Shown here one piece after another: positions 14,701 to 20,104 of a DNA stretch of 24,266 nt. The notes under the pieces are model-generated. The model was not told the origin of the DNA and searched no databases. It saw only the letters and a program-made list of their open reading frames with translations. The translations under genes and the position numbers were made by a program. Numbering within the stretch: position 1 is the first letter of the stretch; every line of letters starts with the position of its first letter. Source of the stretch: Spirochaetia bacterium (GTDB lineage: Bacteria; Spirochaetota; Spirochaetia; Treponematales; Breznakiellaceae); the NCBI GenBank assembly GCA_025997715.1, contig BNUY01000027.1:1-24266 (forward strand), given 5' to 3'.

Positions 14701-14821
14701 TATCAGATTAAAACCGTTCACCGGGAAAACCGAGGAGCCGTCCATACCGGATATAAAGCCGGAGGCGGATTATGGAAGTAACTACAAGGGTGACAAGCCC
14801 CCGGATGAAATGCCATTTTAG
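11780..14821 (+). CDS. Primase-helicase (CHC2-like zinc finger, TOPRIM, D5/SF3 helicase)
   Basis: This is a 1013-residue fusion. Residues 20-60 hold a zinc site (RCFSPDHEDRDPSC, then YFCHSGKC). Residues 240-340 hold a TOPRIM domain with VEGEIDAL and FFDADEAG, whose acidic residues bind the metal for primer synthesis. About residues 500-900 form a D5-type superfamily 3 helicase with Walker A GKPHTGKTTT near 707-716, and later QILVCTNHQPRF and TIERMVVIPF. This is the P4/D5 layout of phage and plasmid replicases, which prime and unwind their own origin. The start is TTG at 11780 with AGAGGGG upstream; no better start exists. It is the main replication protein of the plus-strand operon. Confidence 0.92.
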   Translation: MDFNRYKHRLQEYLRSRGVDAKTGLIRCFSPDHEDRDPSCQLTEESYFCHSGKCGINGDIYDAIGILEGIPERKDQYLFAEKFFDGGPTYSAPRPAPPKKETEETETYTTDTEAEKTLETYLQKNPRAGEAIRAFIKQRAAASTFGGISDYPQAVAEAMIQYFYYWPGFDIARQDLGIDILRRCNIPLVNQKTGYSSWEHSGVLVKLGTGYKLHYYKEGVCEKRGTKGCHTFPMPGDINPEEPVIIVEGEIDALACRAIGIKNVFSGGGTKGLTKPKVKKYLLKNTPEVILFFDADEAGRKASGLESFTDGDKRKTNIPQTLLAAGYGGSIKIAALPVYEEGGYKDQDALVIAGKNDIIIKAIQEATEYTPPEPPPDKPKGKGGNGTLWEAYDSISLKRLKSLLKKIVRADLDNEDIQPFVSACVKSCKHSETRQELAKWGATTEELDSKDDTSPYFIIEICEKYGASKYLKNEIEKALVPASEILKRIKVNRTIVDIDFEKMEKNENALQFITTKGAHSAALMIADILEGKIIYVESEKRHYFYNGHTWQREPDMAGIAYNFLCSVMRHFLSKRIGNKGVLFDIITKIEGRRFRVEVAQDFSGLPQVFFETILFDGPTVRETLTLIDGVIDFSGNELDYRKSKREEFRKEILPYKIDDLKNSGTPQKFLDFMKGNFRDENTLQTLMYYISLIAARNTQYKYGGIWVGKPHTGKTTTVELLGKVYEGMFVRINGDILVTKERRRASGNEATPYIARLEGKGIGVAQETERNGILNNALWKELTGGDTLTARGLYKDPHDFTPTAQILVCTNHQPRFDAHDDATIERMVVIPFSVQHEKGGKGTLQQNTIYSRLRPEYPAIVKMFAETYIKFKIEHEGAIPLSDECTNYKNNYVKGQETDLDKFIDDNIEIDMSGQAFEIVQNVYDRYLKYYNFNADDKEALTRNKFVRYLKNDYVEINYKQKKINGEPVLCFFNIRLKPFTGKTEEPSIPDIKPEADYGSNYKGDKPPDEMPF

Positions 14822-14859
14822 GAGGGTGTTATGAATTTGTTCAAACCTAAACGATCCTG

Positions 14860-15162
14860 TCAGGAGGCCTTTTTTTGTTGTATGCTCAAATGGAAACCTA
14901 GATTGTCAAGCACTTTTACCACGGTTAAAAAATACGGGTTTCCGTCAGGAGAAAAAGATCGGTATAAGCCCGCCCGGTCCATATTCAATTCTCTGGCAAG
15001 CTGGGCCATCCCCTTGGAACGGGCAATATCCCCTATTACCGAGAGTAAAAATTCGGGGTCATTTTCTTCGAGAGCGGCCTCGATAATTCCGATAACGTCT
15101 TCTTTTGTTTCAATGTCATCGGCAAGATCCCAATCGTCAAAAGTTATTTTTTCTTCGTCCAT
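14860..15162 (-). CDS. higA: HigA-type antitoxin with HTH
   Basis: The 100-residue protein contains EAALEENDPEFLLSVIGDIARSKGMAQLARELNMDRAGLYRSFSPDGNPYFLTVVKVLDNLGF, the characteristic DIARxKGMxQLAREx...SPxGNPxFxTVxKVLxxLG pattern of probable addiction-module antidote proteins. It should neutralise the toxin encoded immediately upstream and repress the shared promoter through its helix-turn-helix. The start lies one base past the toxin stop. The module is reversed relative to the surrounding plus-strand operon, as expected for independently regulated cargo. Confidence 0.9.
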   Translation of the reverse strand: MDEEKITFDDWDLADDIETKEDVIGIIEAALEENDPEFLLSVIGDIARSKGMAQLARELNMDRAGLYRSFSPDGNPYFLTVVKVLDNLGFHLSIQQKKAS

Positions 15163-15163
15163 G

Positions 15164-15484
15164 TTATTCCTCCTCGTCCGGGTTATAGTTTGCGGCTATC
15201 TTTTTTGCCTGTTTTACATCCTCATCCTGGGTGGTCTTGTCGCCGCCGCAGAGCAGGATGATGATTTCCTTCCCGGTGTCCTGGAAACAAGTTTCCTTGT
15301 AATACACCCGGTAACCGGGGCCGTAATCAATACGCATTTCCGAGATACCTTCCCCTACGGGCTTTACATCCCCCGGGTTACCTTCCTCGAGCCGCTTGAC
15401 CCTGATGGAAATCCGGTGTTTGGCCCGGGAGTCGGCCAGCTTTCTGTACCATTTTTTGTAGACACTCGATCTGCGTATCGCCAT
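15164..15484 (-). CDS. higB: RelE/HigB-like toxin (Gp49 family)
   Basis: The 106-residue protein has the RelE-superfamily layout: an N-terminal helix with YKKWYRKLADSRAKHRI, then VKPVGEGISEMRIDYGPGYRVYY, then IILLCGGDKTTQDEDVKQAKKIA. The G-x-G-Y-R-V-Y-Y strand and the L-C-G-G-D-K-[ST]-T-Q-x-x-D-[IV]-x-x-A-K ending identify the Gp49/HigB-like toxin group, mostly ribosome-dependent mRNA interferases. It precedes its antitoxin, the usual higBA order. The promoter predicts a leaderless transcript starting at or near its ATG, and no Shine-Dalgarno sequence is seen. Confidence 0.88.
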   Translation of the reverse strand: MAIRRSSVYKKWYRKLADSRAKHRISIRVKRLEEGNPGDVKPVGEGISEMRIDYGPGYRVYYKETCFQDTGKEIIILLCGGDKTTQDEDVKQAKKIAANYNPDEEE

Positions 15485-15490
15485 ATTATG

Positions 15491-15519
15491 AATGTAGACC
15501 CTAATCTACATTCCGTCAA
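15491..15519 (-). promoter_or_regulatory. higBA promoter with palindromic operator
   Basis: On the minus strand TTGACG (15519-15514) and TACATT (15496-15491) are 17 bases apart. Between and over them lies the perfect inverted repeat ATGTAGA/TCTACAT (15492-15511), spaced six bases, well placed for antitoxin binding. Transcription would start about at the toxin ATG. Confidence 0.6.
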
Positions 15520-15529
15520 GGGGATAAGT

Positions 15530-15727
15530 CTATTTTTCGGGATTTTCCTGGGCATCCTTGCGGGGGCGCCCGCCTTTGGATACTTCCCGAATGGCTTCAA
15601 TGACAGAATAGTCATAAATAGCGTCTTTGGTTTTGGGCTTAATTCCGGCTGTGAAAAGTCTCAATTTAGCCGCCGCCGGGCTAATTTTGAGAATTTCGGC
15701 GATTTCTTTAATAGTATATCCTTCCAT
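15530..15727 (-). CDS. Small HTH protein with AT-hook-like tail, upstream of the toxin
   Basis: The 65-residue product starts MEGYTIKEIAEILKISPAAAKLRLFTAGIKP, a clear helix-turn-helix of the MerR/excisionase or Sigma-70 region 4 kind. It ends with KGGRPRKDA, where GRPRK is the core of an AT-hook. There is no ribosome site, and a promoter 5' of it predicts a transcript start near the ATG. It is transcribed toward higBA, 45 bases before the toxin, so it may be a third component or an unrelated regulator carried with the module. Function is inferred from the fold only. Confidence 0.65.
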   Translation of the reverse strand: MEGYTIKEIAEILKISPAAAKLRLFTAGIKPKTKDAIYDYSVIEAIREVSKGGRPRKDAQENPEK

Positions 15728-15733
15728 ACCGTA

Positions 15734-15811
15734 AATATTGTATTTTTTTCCAAAAAAGTCAATACTTTTGTGTTAAAGGTTATTGACAAACTATTAACTT
15801 ATAAGTATGAT
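15734..15811. promoter_or_regulatory. Divergent promoter pair with inverted -35 elements
   Basis: Rightward: TTGACA (15783-15788), 17-base spacer, TATGAT (15806-15811), serving the gene at 15863. Leftward: TTGACT (15762-15757), 17-base spacer, AATATT (15739-15734), serving the HTH gene at 15727. The two -35 regions form the inverted repeat GTCAATA (15758-15764) and TATTGAC (15781-15787), so a single bound regulator could control both. Confidence 0.65.
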
Positions 15812-15862
15812 GTTTCCATAGCAACGTATGGCAATACGTGGCAACAATACATGGAGGCATAT

Positions 15863-16090
15863 ATGAAGCCAAGGACTTTAAACGAGGAGCAGCAAGAACG
15901 CATTGACCGGGCGGTTATCAAACTAATAACTATCTCACAATGTATGGAAATTTTTGAAGACCAAAAGCGTGCGGGGGATATAACCAATGGGTTCCAATAC
16001 ATCATAAATGATGCCGTAGTGGAAATAAATCGGGTCATGGAAGGTCTGAAAATAGAGGTGGTTGATGATGTAATGGGAAGAAAGATTTAA
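15863..16090 (+). CDS. Unknown 75-residue helical protein
   Basis: The open frame runs from 14831, but only the part from ATG 15863 is convincing: it follows the strong promoter at 15783-15811 and GGAGG seven bases upstream. The product (MKPRTLNEEQQERIDRAVIK...) is almost wholly helical, with acidic and hydrophobic alternation consistent with a coiled coil or small helical bundle. It resumes the plus-strand operon after the reversed toxin-antitoxin module. No family is recognised. Confidence 0.65.
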   Translation: MKPRTLNEEQQERIDRAVIKLITISQCMEIFEDQKRAGDITNGFQYIINDAVVEINRVMEGLKIEVVDDVMGRKI

Positions 16091-16161
16091 CCGGGCAGGT
16101 TTTTGGGAGAAAAAGCTTCGCTTTGCGGAGGAATATCTTAAAACCATAAAGGGGGAACAGC

Positions 16162-16251
16162 GTGATCAATATATGTAAAGTTCTTACGGGCGTTTTGCCC
16201 GTAAGAAACGGTATTCTTAACCGCAAAATGCGGTCAAGAAACTCAATATAA
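16162..16251 (+). CDS. Possible 29-residue leader peptide over hairpins
   Basis: GTG 16162 is preceded by AGGGGG and opens a 30-codon frame (MINICKVLTGVLPVRNGILNRK...) ending at TAA 16249-16251, shortly before the ribosome site of the next gene. The frame contains two strong hairpins. Translation of a short leader through such structures could modulate the downstream gene, but composition alone cannot prove it is expressed. Confidence 0.25.
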   Translation: MINICKVLTGVLPVRNGILNRKMRSRNSI

Positions 16252-16433
16252 CTTATGTGTAAGGAGAAGAAAATGACAGTTAGAGAGATTGCGGAAGCGG
16301 TTGGGAAAACTAATCAGAGCGTTTTGAACTGGATTGGTAAAATTGTAGAGCCAAATTTTTTGGTTCTACATCAAAAAAATTTGGATGTAGAGACGCAAAA
16401 TGCGGATGATACCAACCGCATTTTGCGGTTGGT
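16181..16433. repeat. Cluster of hairpins with GC stems and AT loops
   Basis: Within 253 bases lie four perfect or near-perfect stems plus a small one: an 11-bp stem with loop GTTTT (16181-16207); ACCGCA/TGCGGT (16220-16234); a 12-bp stem with one G-U pair (16344-16370); an 8-bp stem TCTACATC/GATGTAGA (16365-16391) that shares bases with the previous one; and a 10-bp stem ACCAACCGCA/TGCGGTTGGT (16411-16433). GCAAAATGC or its complement recurs three times. The cluster spans the leader and the first part of the next gene. Confidence 0.7.
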
Positions 16434-16998
16434 CAATTTAATAAGGGAAAAAGCGGGAAGCAAAGACCCGCATCACCCCGCCGATTACACGTTTGAGGAA
16501 GTCCTGCTGATCATTGAGGCGGGTCTTGGCAAGAACGCTGCCGGGGTTTACCGGGCAAGCGCATCAGGGGCCGAAAATGGCGTAAACAGGGACTACGCGG
16601 GCCTTCTGGAAGCCGTTGAGCGTCTGATAGACAGCAAGCTGGCCGTATTTACCGCCCAAAATGAGCAAAAACAACTTCCGCCTCCGCCGGAACTGCCGGA
16701 CGGGGACAAGATCAGGGCTTTTGTCAAAAAGTACCTTGAAATCACCGGGAGAGATGCCAATTTTATCACCCTTGATGATGCCTTTATGCTCTACCAGCGG
16801 GAAACCGGCGATGGGATACCCCGCAATATTCTGGCCTATCAACTGCTCAGGGCCTATCCCGTGCTTTCCGAAAAAATGCGAAAGGCAGAGGGTCGCAGGG
16901 AAAAGGTTATTACCGGCTGTAGGCCCCAGGAGCAACTCACGACAGGCGGCGCATTGTTTTCTATGGATGCCCATTACAAGGCAATGTTTGATGATTGA
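16273..16998 (+). CDS. HTH-containing phage regulatory or replication protein
   Basis: ATG 16273 follows AAGGAG at a good distance; the frame from 16255 is rejected for lack of a site. Residues 1-24 (MTVREIAEAVGKTNQSVLNW) are a helix-turn-helix. Residues 25-55 are encoded by the hairpin cluster and are low in obvious structure. Residues 55-110 are helical, and from about 115 a coiled-coil segment (LLEAVERLIDSKLAVFTAQNEQK), a proline spacer and a charged C-terminal domain follow. The 241-residue protein resembles phage antirepressor-like regulators in architecture, but no Bro, Rha or KilA domain is visible. It overlaps the next gene by eight bases. Confidence 0.7.
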   Translation: MTVREIAEAVGKTNQSVLNWIGKIVEPNFLVLHQKNLDVETQNADDTNRILRLVNLIREKAGSKDPHHPADYTFEEVLLIIEAGLGKNAAGVYRASASGAENGVNRDYAGLLEAVERLIDSKLAVFTAQNEQKQLPPPPELPDGDKIRAFVKKYLEITGRDANFITLDDAFMLYQRETGDGIPRNILAYQLLRAYPVLSEKMRKAEGRREKVITGCRPQEQLTTGGALFSMDAHYKAMFDD

Positions 16999-17461
16999 CC
17001 AATCGCCCCAGCCGGAAGCCGCCCTGCCTCCGGAAGCCGAAGCCTCGCTTGAGGAAGTAACCCCCGCCGATGACGATGGCCTGGCCGTGCTTGAGGGGCC
17101 GCCCCCGGATACCGGGCTATTCACGGCCTCCCCGGCGGAAGCCGGGGCCGGGGATTATGATGCCTGGGGCAATATCCGGCTGAAGCCGGTCAAGGCCGTA
17201 AATGAGGCCCACGGTGAAAACTGTATCCGCCTTTTTATCTATCAGTATACCGGCGCTTTTTATTTTGGGTTTCAGATAAAGATTGACCGGCTGGTTAGAC
17301 AGAAAAGGGCCAATATAAAAGATATACCCCATAATTCGATTGAAGGGGCCAGGGCCGCCGCCCGGAACATGATCATAGGGATATGCAAGGAAAATCACGC
17401 TATAAAAAAACTATTTGCGGATTTTACGGTTATTAAATACGACCAGCCGGAATTATTCTAA
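16991..17461 (+). CDS. Unknown 156-residue protein
   Basis: ATG 16991 lies inside the last codons of the upstream HTH gene. The first 60 residues are acidic and rich in Pro, Ala and Glu and are likely disordered. The folded part starts near residue 65 (IRLKPVKAVNEAHGENCIRLFIYQYTGAFYFGFQIKIDRL) and continues through a basic helix (IEGARAAARNMIIGICKENHAIKKLF) to the end YDQPELF. No known family. The disordered-acidic plus alpha/beta layout is seen in phage early proteins that contact host enzymes, but this is only a possibility. Confidence 0.6.
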   Translation: MIDQSPQPEAALPPEAEASLEEVTPADDDGLAVLEGPPPDTGLFTASPAEAGAGDYDAWGNIRLKPVKAVNEAHGENCIRLFIYQYTGAFYFGFQIKIDRLVRQKRANIKDIPHNSIEGARAAARNMIIGICKENHAIKKLFADFTVIKYDQPELF

Positions 17462-17474
17462 GGGGGAGCCGTTT

Positions 17475-17681
17475 GTGGTGCCGTGGGGCATTGATCCGGG
17501 CAATATATGGGAATCCTATAGTCTATCCCTTGCGGAGGCCGCTGGGGCCATCCTGGACGCATACACGGGCATTTTTTTGGCTTTGTTAAAACCCTTTGAC
17601 TGTTTTGTTAAAGCGCTCTATCGTATGAATAAAGCATTAACGGAGGCTATAAATGGGTACTGCGGCAAAACTGATAATTGA
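17475..17681 (+). CDS. Small hydrophobic-helical protein, GTG start
   Basis: An AGGGGGAG site precedes two GTG codons at 17475 and 17478, so I start here rather than at 17415, which lies inside the previous gene. The 68-residue product (VPWGIDPGNIWESYSLSLAEAAGAILDAYTGIFLALLKPFDCFVKALYRM...) has an amphipathic to hydrophobic helical centre, too short and mixed for a confident membrane span. It overlaps the next gene by 29 bases. It may be a morphogenesis accessory such as a head-tail connector peptide, without direct evidence. Confidence 0.5.
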   Translation: MVPWGIDPGNIWESYSLSLAEAAGAILDAYTGIFLALLKPFDCFVKALYRMNKALTEAINGYCGKTDN

Positions 17682-18357
17682 CGATCCGGCAAATTTTCAC
17701 CTTTTAACCACGGATATGAAAGAGGCGATAATTAAGGCGGCCACTAATAAGGTAAACATAGAAGCCGCCCTGACACGGAAAAAAGCCCAGGTTATTCTCA
17801 AAAATAATTTTACTATCAGAAACAATTTTACGGCCAAACAAATACAGTTTACCCAAATGCCCCCTGGCCGCTATGCCCTATCCGCTATCCAGAGCGAGGT
17901 GGGTATCACTGAAAAGGCCGCTTACATGGCCCGGCAAGAAGAGGGGGGCAAGCATGAAGCCCCCGATGGTAAAGAATTGGCCATCCCCACGGACCTGGCC
18001 AGAACCGGCGGAACACGGCAGGGCATGGTACAGAAAAAACGGCGGCTCACCCAGCTAAAATCCCAAAAGGTAAAGGGCAATTTCCGCCGGGGGGGAACCC
18101 GTAAATCCCGGCAAGTTGCCAGGGCGGCGGTTGCATTTAAGAAAAAAAAATTGATCCGTTATGGGGATAATCTTTTTGAAGTAACATCCTTTGAGGCCGT
18201 TAAAGGGCAAGTTCAATTCCGTATCCGGGAAGTATACGGATTTGACAAGCCCTCCACGGTAACAAAGGCCCAGCCCTGGCTAAAACCGGCCACCGATGAC
18301 GTGGCAGCCATGGGGGAAAAAATCTTTATATCTGAAATGAAAAAACAGGGCTTGTAA
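17653..18357 (+). CDS. Phage minor tail/neck-like morphogenesis protein
   Basis: GGAGG lies five bases before ATG 17653. The 234-residue protein includes EAAL-rich helices at the start and then ITEKAAYMARQEEGGKHEAPDGKELAIPTDLARTGG. That pattern (aromatic-M-x-x-Q-E-x-G-G, then G-K-x-L-A-I-P) recurs in HK97 gp10-like and DUF6441-like phage tail-completion proteins. A basic middle (KKRRLTQLKSQK...RKSRQVARAAVAFKKKK) could contact DNA or RNA. It is the last plus-strand gene: its TAA is directly followed by the stop codon of the convergent reverse transcriptase, with no intergenic base. The assignment rests on a motif, not a full alignment. Confidence 0.6.
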   Translation: MGTAAKLIIDDPANFHLLTTDMKEAIIKAATNKVNIEAALTRKKAQVILKNNFTIRNNFTAKQIQFTQMPPGRYALSAIQSEVGITEKAAYMARQEEGGKHEAPDGKELAIPTDLARTGGTRQGMVQKKRRLTQLKSQKVKGNFRRGGTRKSRQVARAAVAFKKKKLIRYGDNLFEVTSFEAVKGQVQFRIREVYGFDKPSTVTKAQPWLKPATDDVAAMGEKIFISEMKKQGL

Positions 18358-19395
18358 TTATTCCCGGTACTTAAAGATTGCCCTTTCCAAAACTGATTTT
18401 GTAGTTTGCCAGCCGTTGCAATGCTTTATATACCCAAGGAAACTGTTAATGCTTGCCTTTGCGTGTTCTAATATCCCCGGATCATCCGGGAATATCCGGG
18501 CCATTTTACGGAACCGCCGCTTTGCCCTTCCTATTGTAGACTTACGGGGCTTGACGTGGCTGGGCCATACTCGATACCCGCAAAAATCTATTCCGTGCCT
18601 TCCGGGGAAAATACCCGTTTTTGGGTTTAAGGTTAATTGCACCTTGTCATGTAAAAACACTTCGATTTTTTTTAATAATTCCTTCAGGAAATTTTTGTCA
18701 TTATGGATAATTACAAAATCATCCATGTATCGGATATAATACTTGATCGTTTTTTCTTCTTTAATCCAATGATCAAGCGGCCCCAAATATACATTGGCAA
18801 AAAGCTGGGAGGTTAAAGCGCCGATGGGTATACCCTTCCCCGGCGTTCCCTCGGTACTGTAGGAATCGATGATGGTATCAATCAGCCGCAAAATTTTTTT
18901 ATCCGCTATATTCCGGCGGATAATCCCCTTTAATAACTTATGATCAACCGTGGGGAAGTAGTGACTCATATCACCCTTCAAAACGTAATAATTACCCCAC
19001 CGGCGCTTTGCGGCCCTGGCACACTTCAAAACATATTGCATAGACGCATGGGTTCCCCGCCCTACCCGGCAAGCAAAGGTTCCGCTGACAAAACGATTTT
19101 CAAAAATCGGTTCTATGACTTGGCATAAAGCATGATGCATCACCCGGTCCCGGAATTGCGGAGCCGATATAAGCCTTTTTTTCGGTTCATATACATAGAA
19201 TTGCCGATATTCCGCAAGCCGGTAACTTTCATAATCCAAATCATTTATTAAAACTATTAGATTTTCGTCTAATAAGTTTTTGAATTTCAGGGCTTCCCAT
19301 CGGTATCGCTTGCCCTTGCAAGCCTCCCGGAACGCATGATAGATATTTTCAAAATCAATAACCCATTCCCATAAACGATTATAACTCTTTGGCAT
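18358..19395 (-). CDS. DGR reverse transcriptase
   Basis: The 345-residue RT has LISAPQFRDRVMHHAL (finger region), GDMSHYFPTVDH with catalytic Asp 142, IGALTSQLFANVYL (191-204), and YMDD (223-226) with the other two catalytic aspartates. The [IL]-G-x-L-T-S-Q signature replaces the Q-G-x-P-x-S-P of group II intron and retron RTs and is diagnostic of diversity-generating retroelements. The ATG at 19395 follows GGGAGGGG. With Avd it copies TR RNA into adenine-mutated cDNA that replaces VR. It is the last gene of the DGR and ends base-to-base against the convergent morphogenesis gene. Length and motif order are normal for DGR RTs. Confidence 0.97.
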   Translation of the reverse strand: MPKSYNRLWEWVIDFENIYHAFREACKGKRYRWEALKFKNLLDENLIVLINDLDYESYRLAEYRQFYVYEPKKRLISAPQFRDRVMHHALCQVIEPIFENRFVSGTFACRVGRGTHASMQYVLKCARAAKRRWGNYYVLKGDMSHYFPTVDHKLLKGIIRRNIADKKILRLIDTIIDSYSTEGTPGKGIPIGALTSQLFANVYLGPLDHWIKEEKTIKYYIRYMDDFVIIHNDKNFLKELLKKIEVFLHDKVQLTLNPKTGIFPGRHGIDFCGYRVWPSHVKPRKSTIGRAKRRFRKMARIFPDDPGILEHAKASINSFLGYIKHCNGWQTTKSVLERAIFKYRE

Positions 19396-19574
19396 ATTCC
19401 CCTCCCAAAATAAAAGCGGGGCTGGGGGTATTCGGTATTACCTACTAATCACCAGCCCCTATAAATGTTTTCAATACTGTCTAAAAGATTGACAGTAAAG
19501 AAGGAATATAGCTCCTTTTCCCCTTGCACAATCAGGCCCCCATTAGAAGCGCTGTTTTTTGGCGGTAGGGGGAG
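19396..19574 (-). ncRNA. TR-RNA 3' spacer with stem-loop
   Basis: The 179 bases between TR and the RT start correspond to the spacer of DGR template RNAs, needed in the Bordetella phage system to prime and position cDNA synthesis. On the minus strand GGGGCTGG (19459-19452) pairs with CCAGCCCC (19425-19418), enclosing an internal GGTA/TACC-type hairpin. The short peptide frame that continues from TR through this part is probably not a gene. Confidence 0.6.
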
Positions 19575-19677
19575 AGCGGGCCGACAGCCGATGTTCGTGT
19601 TGGAGTTCGAGCGAGCGTTGTTGACGTTCAAAGCGCCCAGCCCGGCATTGGCCCCATTGTTCCAGTTGCCCCCACGG
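19575..19677 (-). repeat. DGR template repeat (TR)
   Basis: The 103-base segment is the template partner of VR at 20117-20219, aligned without gaps. In the reading frame of the target it is rich in AAC and AAT codons, the usual TR design that gives up to 15 amino acids per codon after adenine mutation. Of its 22 adenines, 12 differ in VR. It ends with TCGGCTGTCGGCCCGCT, identical in VR and functioning as the IMH. An in-frame TAG just before it confirms that it is not part of a full gene. Confidence 0.93.
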
Positions 19678-19707
19678 ATCGGCTATTGCCATTTAACAGC
19701 TATATCC

Positions 19708-20076
19708 CTAATTATGCGAGGCGGGCGGATTTTTTGCATATTTTATCCACCCGCCCAGCATTTTTCCTACTTCGGTAACTTGAATACAAAATTGATTATA
19801 TTGTTTCAAGTGTACGAATTCTAATTCCATACCGGCCTCAATGATAAACCGTAATTCTGCTAGTTTATCATCCGCCGATTGAAGTAAAGATAGTTTTTCA
19901 GATCTTCCAAAAACTACACTGGCCCTCTTTAATAACCCTCCTATTTTCCAAATGTCCCGGCGGGCATCTGCACAATATGTATACTTCTCACTGCGAGGGC
20001 AATTTTGAAGAATAATATACAGATACTTCACCAGGTCCATATACTTTTGAATCGTATCAATGCCATTGCCAATCAC
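19708..20076 (-). CDS. avd: DGR accessory protein Avd
   Basis: The 122-residue protein is all helical, with four segments: IQKYMDLVKYLYIILQNCP; YTYCADARRDIWKIGGLLKRAS; LLQSADDKLAELRFIIEAG; and YNQFCIQVTEVGKMLGGWIKYAK. The closing V-G-x-M-L-G-G-W is typical of the Avd four-helix-bundle family, whose pentameric barrel binds the RT and TR RNA. The start is GTG at 20076 with GGAG seven bases upstream. It lies between the target gene and TR, the expected place. It is needed for template-primed cDNA synthesis in characterised DGRs. Confidence 0.9.
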   Translation of the reverse strand: MIGNGIDTIQKYMDLVKYLYIILQNCPRSEKYTYCADARRDIWKIGGLLKRASVVFGRSEKLSLLQSADDKLAELRFIIEAGMELEFVHLKQYNQFCIQVTEVGKMLGGWIKYAKNPPASHN

Positions 20077-20104
20077 ACAGGGCTCCAGGGATCAGGAATC
20101 AGGG

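Noticed and set aside
14831..15862. First 344 codons of a 419-codon plus-strand frame
   Set aside because: They run antisense to higA, higB and the HTH gene, all recognisable proteins, and show Ser/Phe-rich shadow composition. Only the part from ATG 15863, behind a promoter and ribosome site, is kept.
16181..16433. CRISPR array
   Set aside because: The palindromes differ in sequence and spacing, there is no constant repeat with unique spacers, and they lie within genes; no array exists elsewhere in the window.
19449..19631. 60-codon minus-strand frame through TR (NVNNARSNSNTNIGCRPAL...)
   Set aside because: It is the template repeat read in the target's frame. An in-frame stop precedes it and there is no ribosome site, so it is not treated as a gene.
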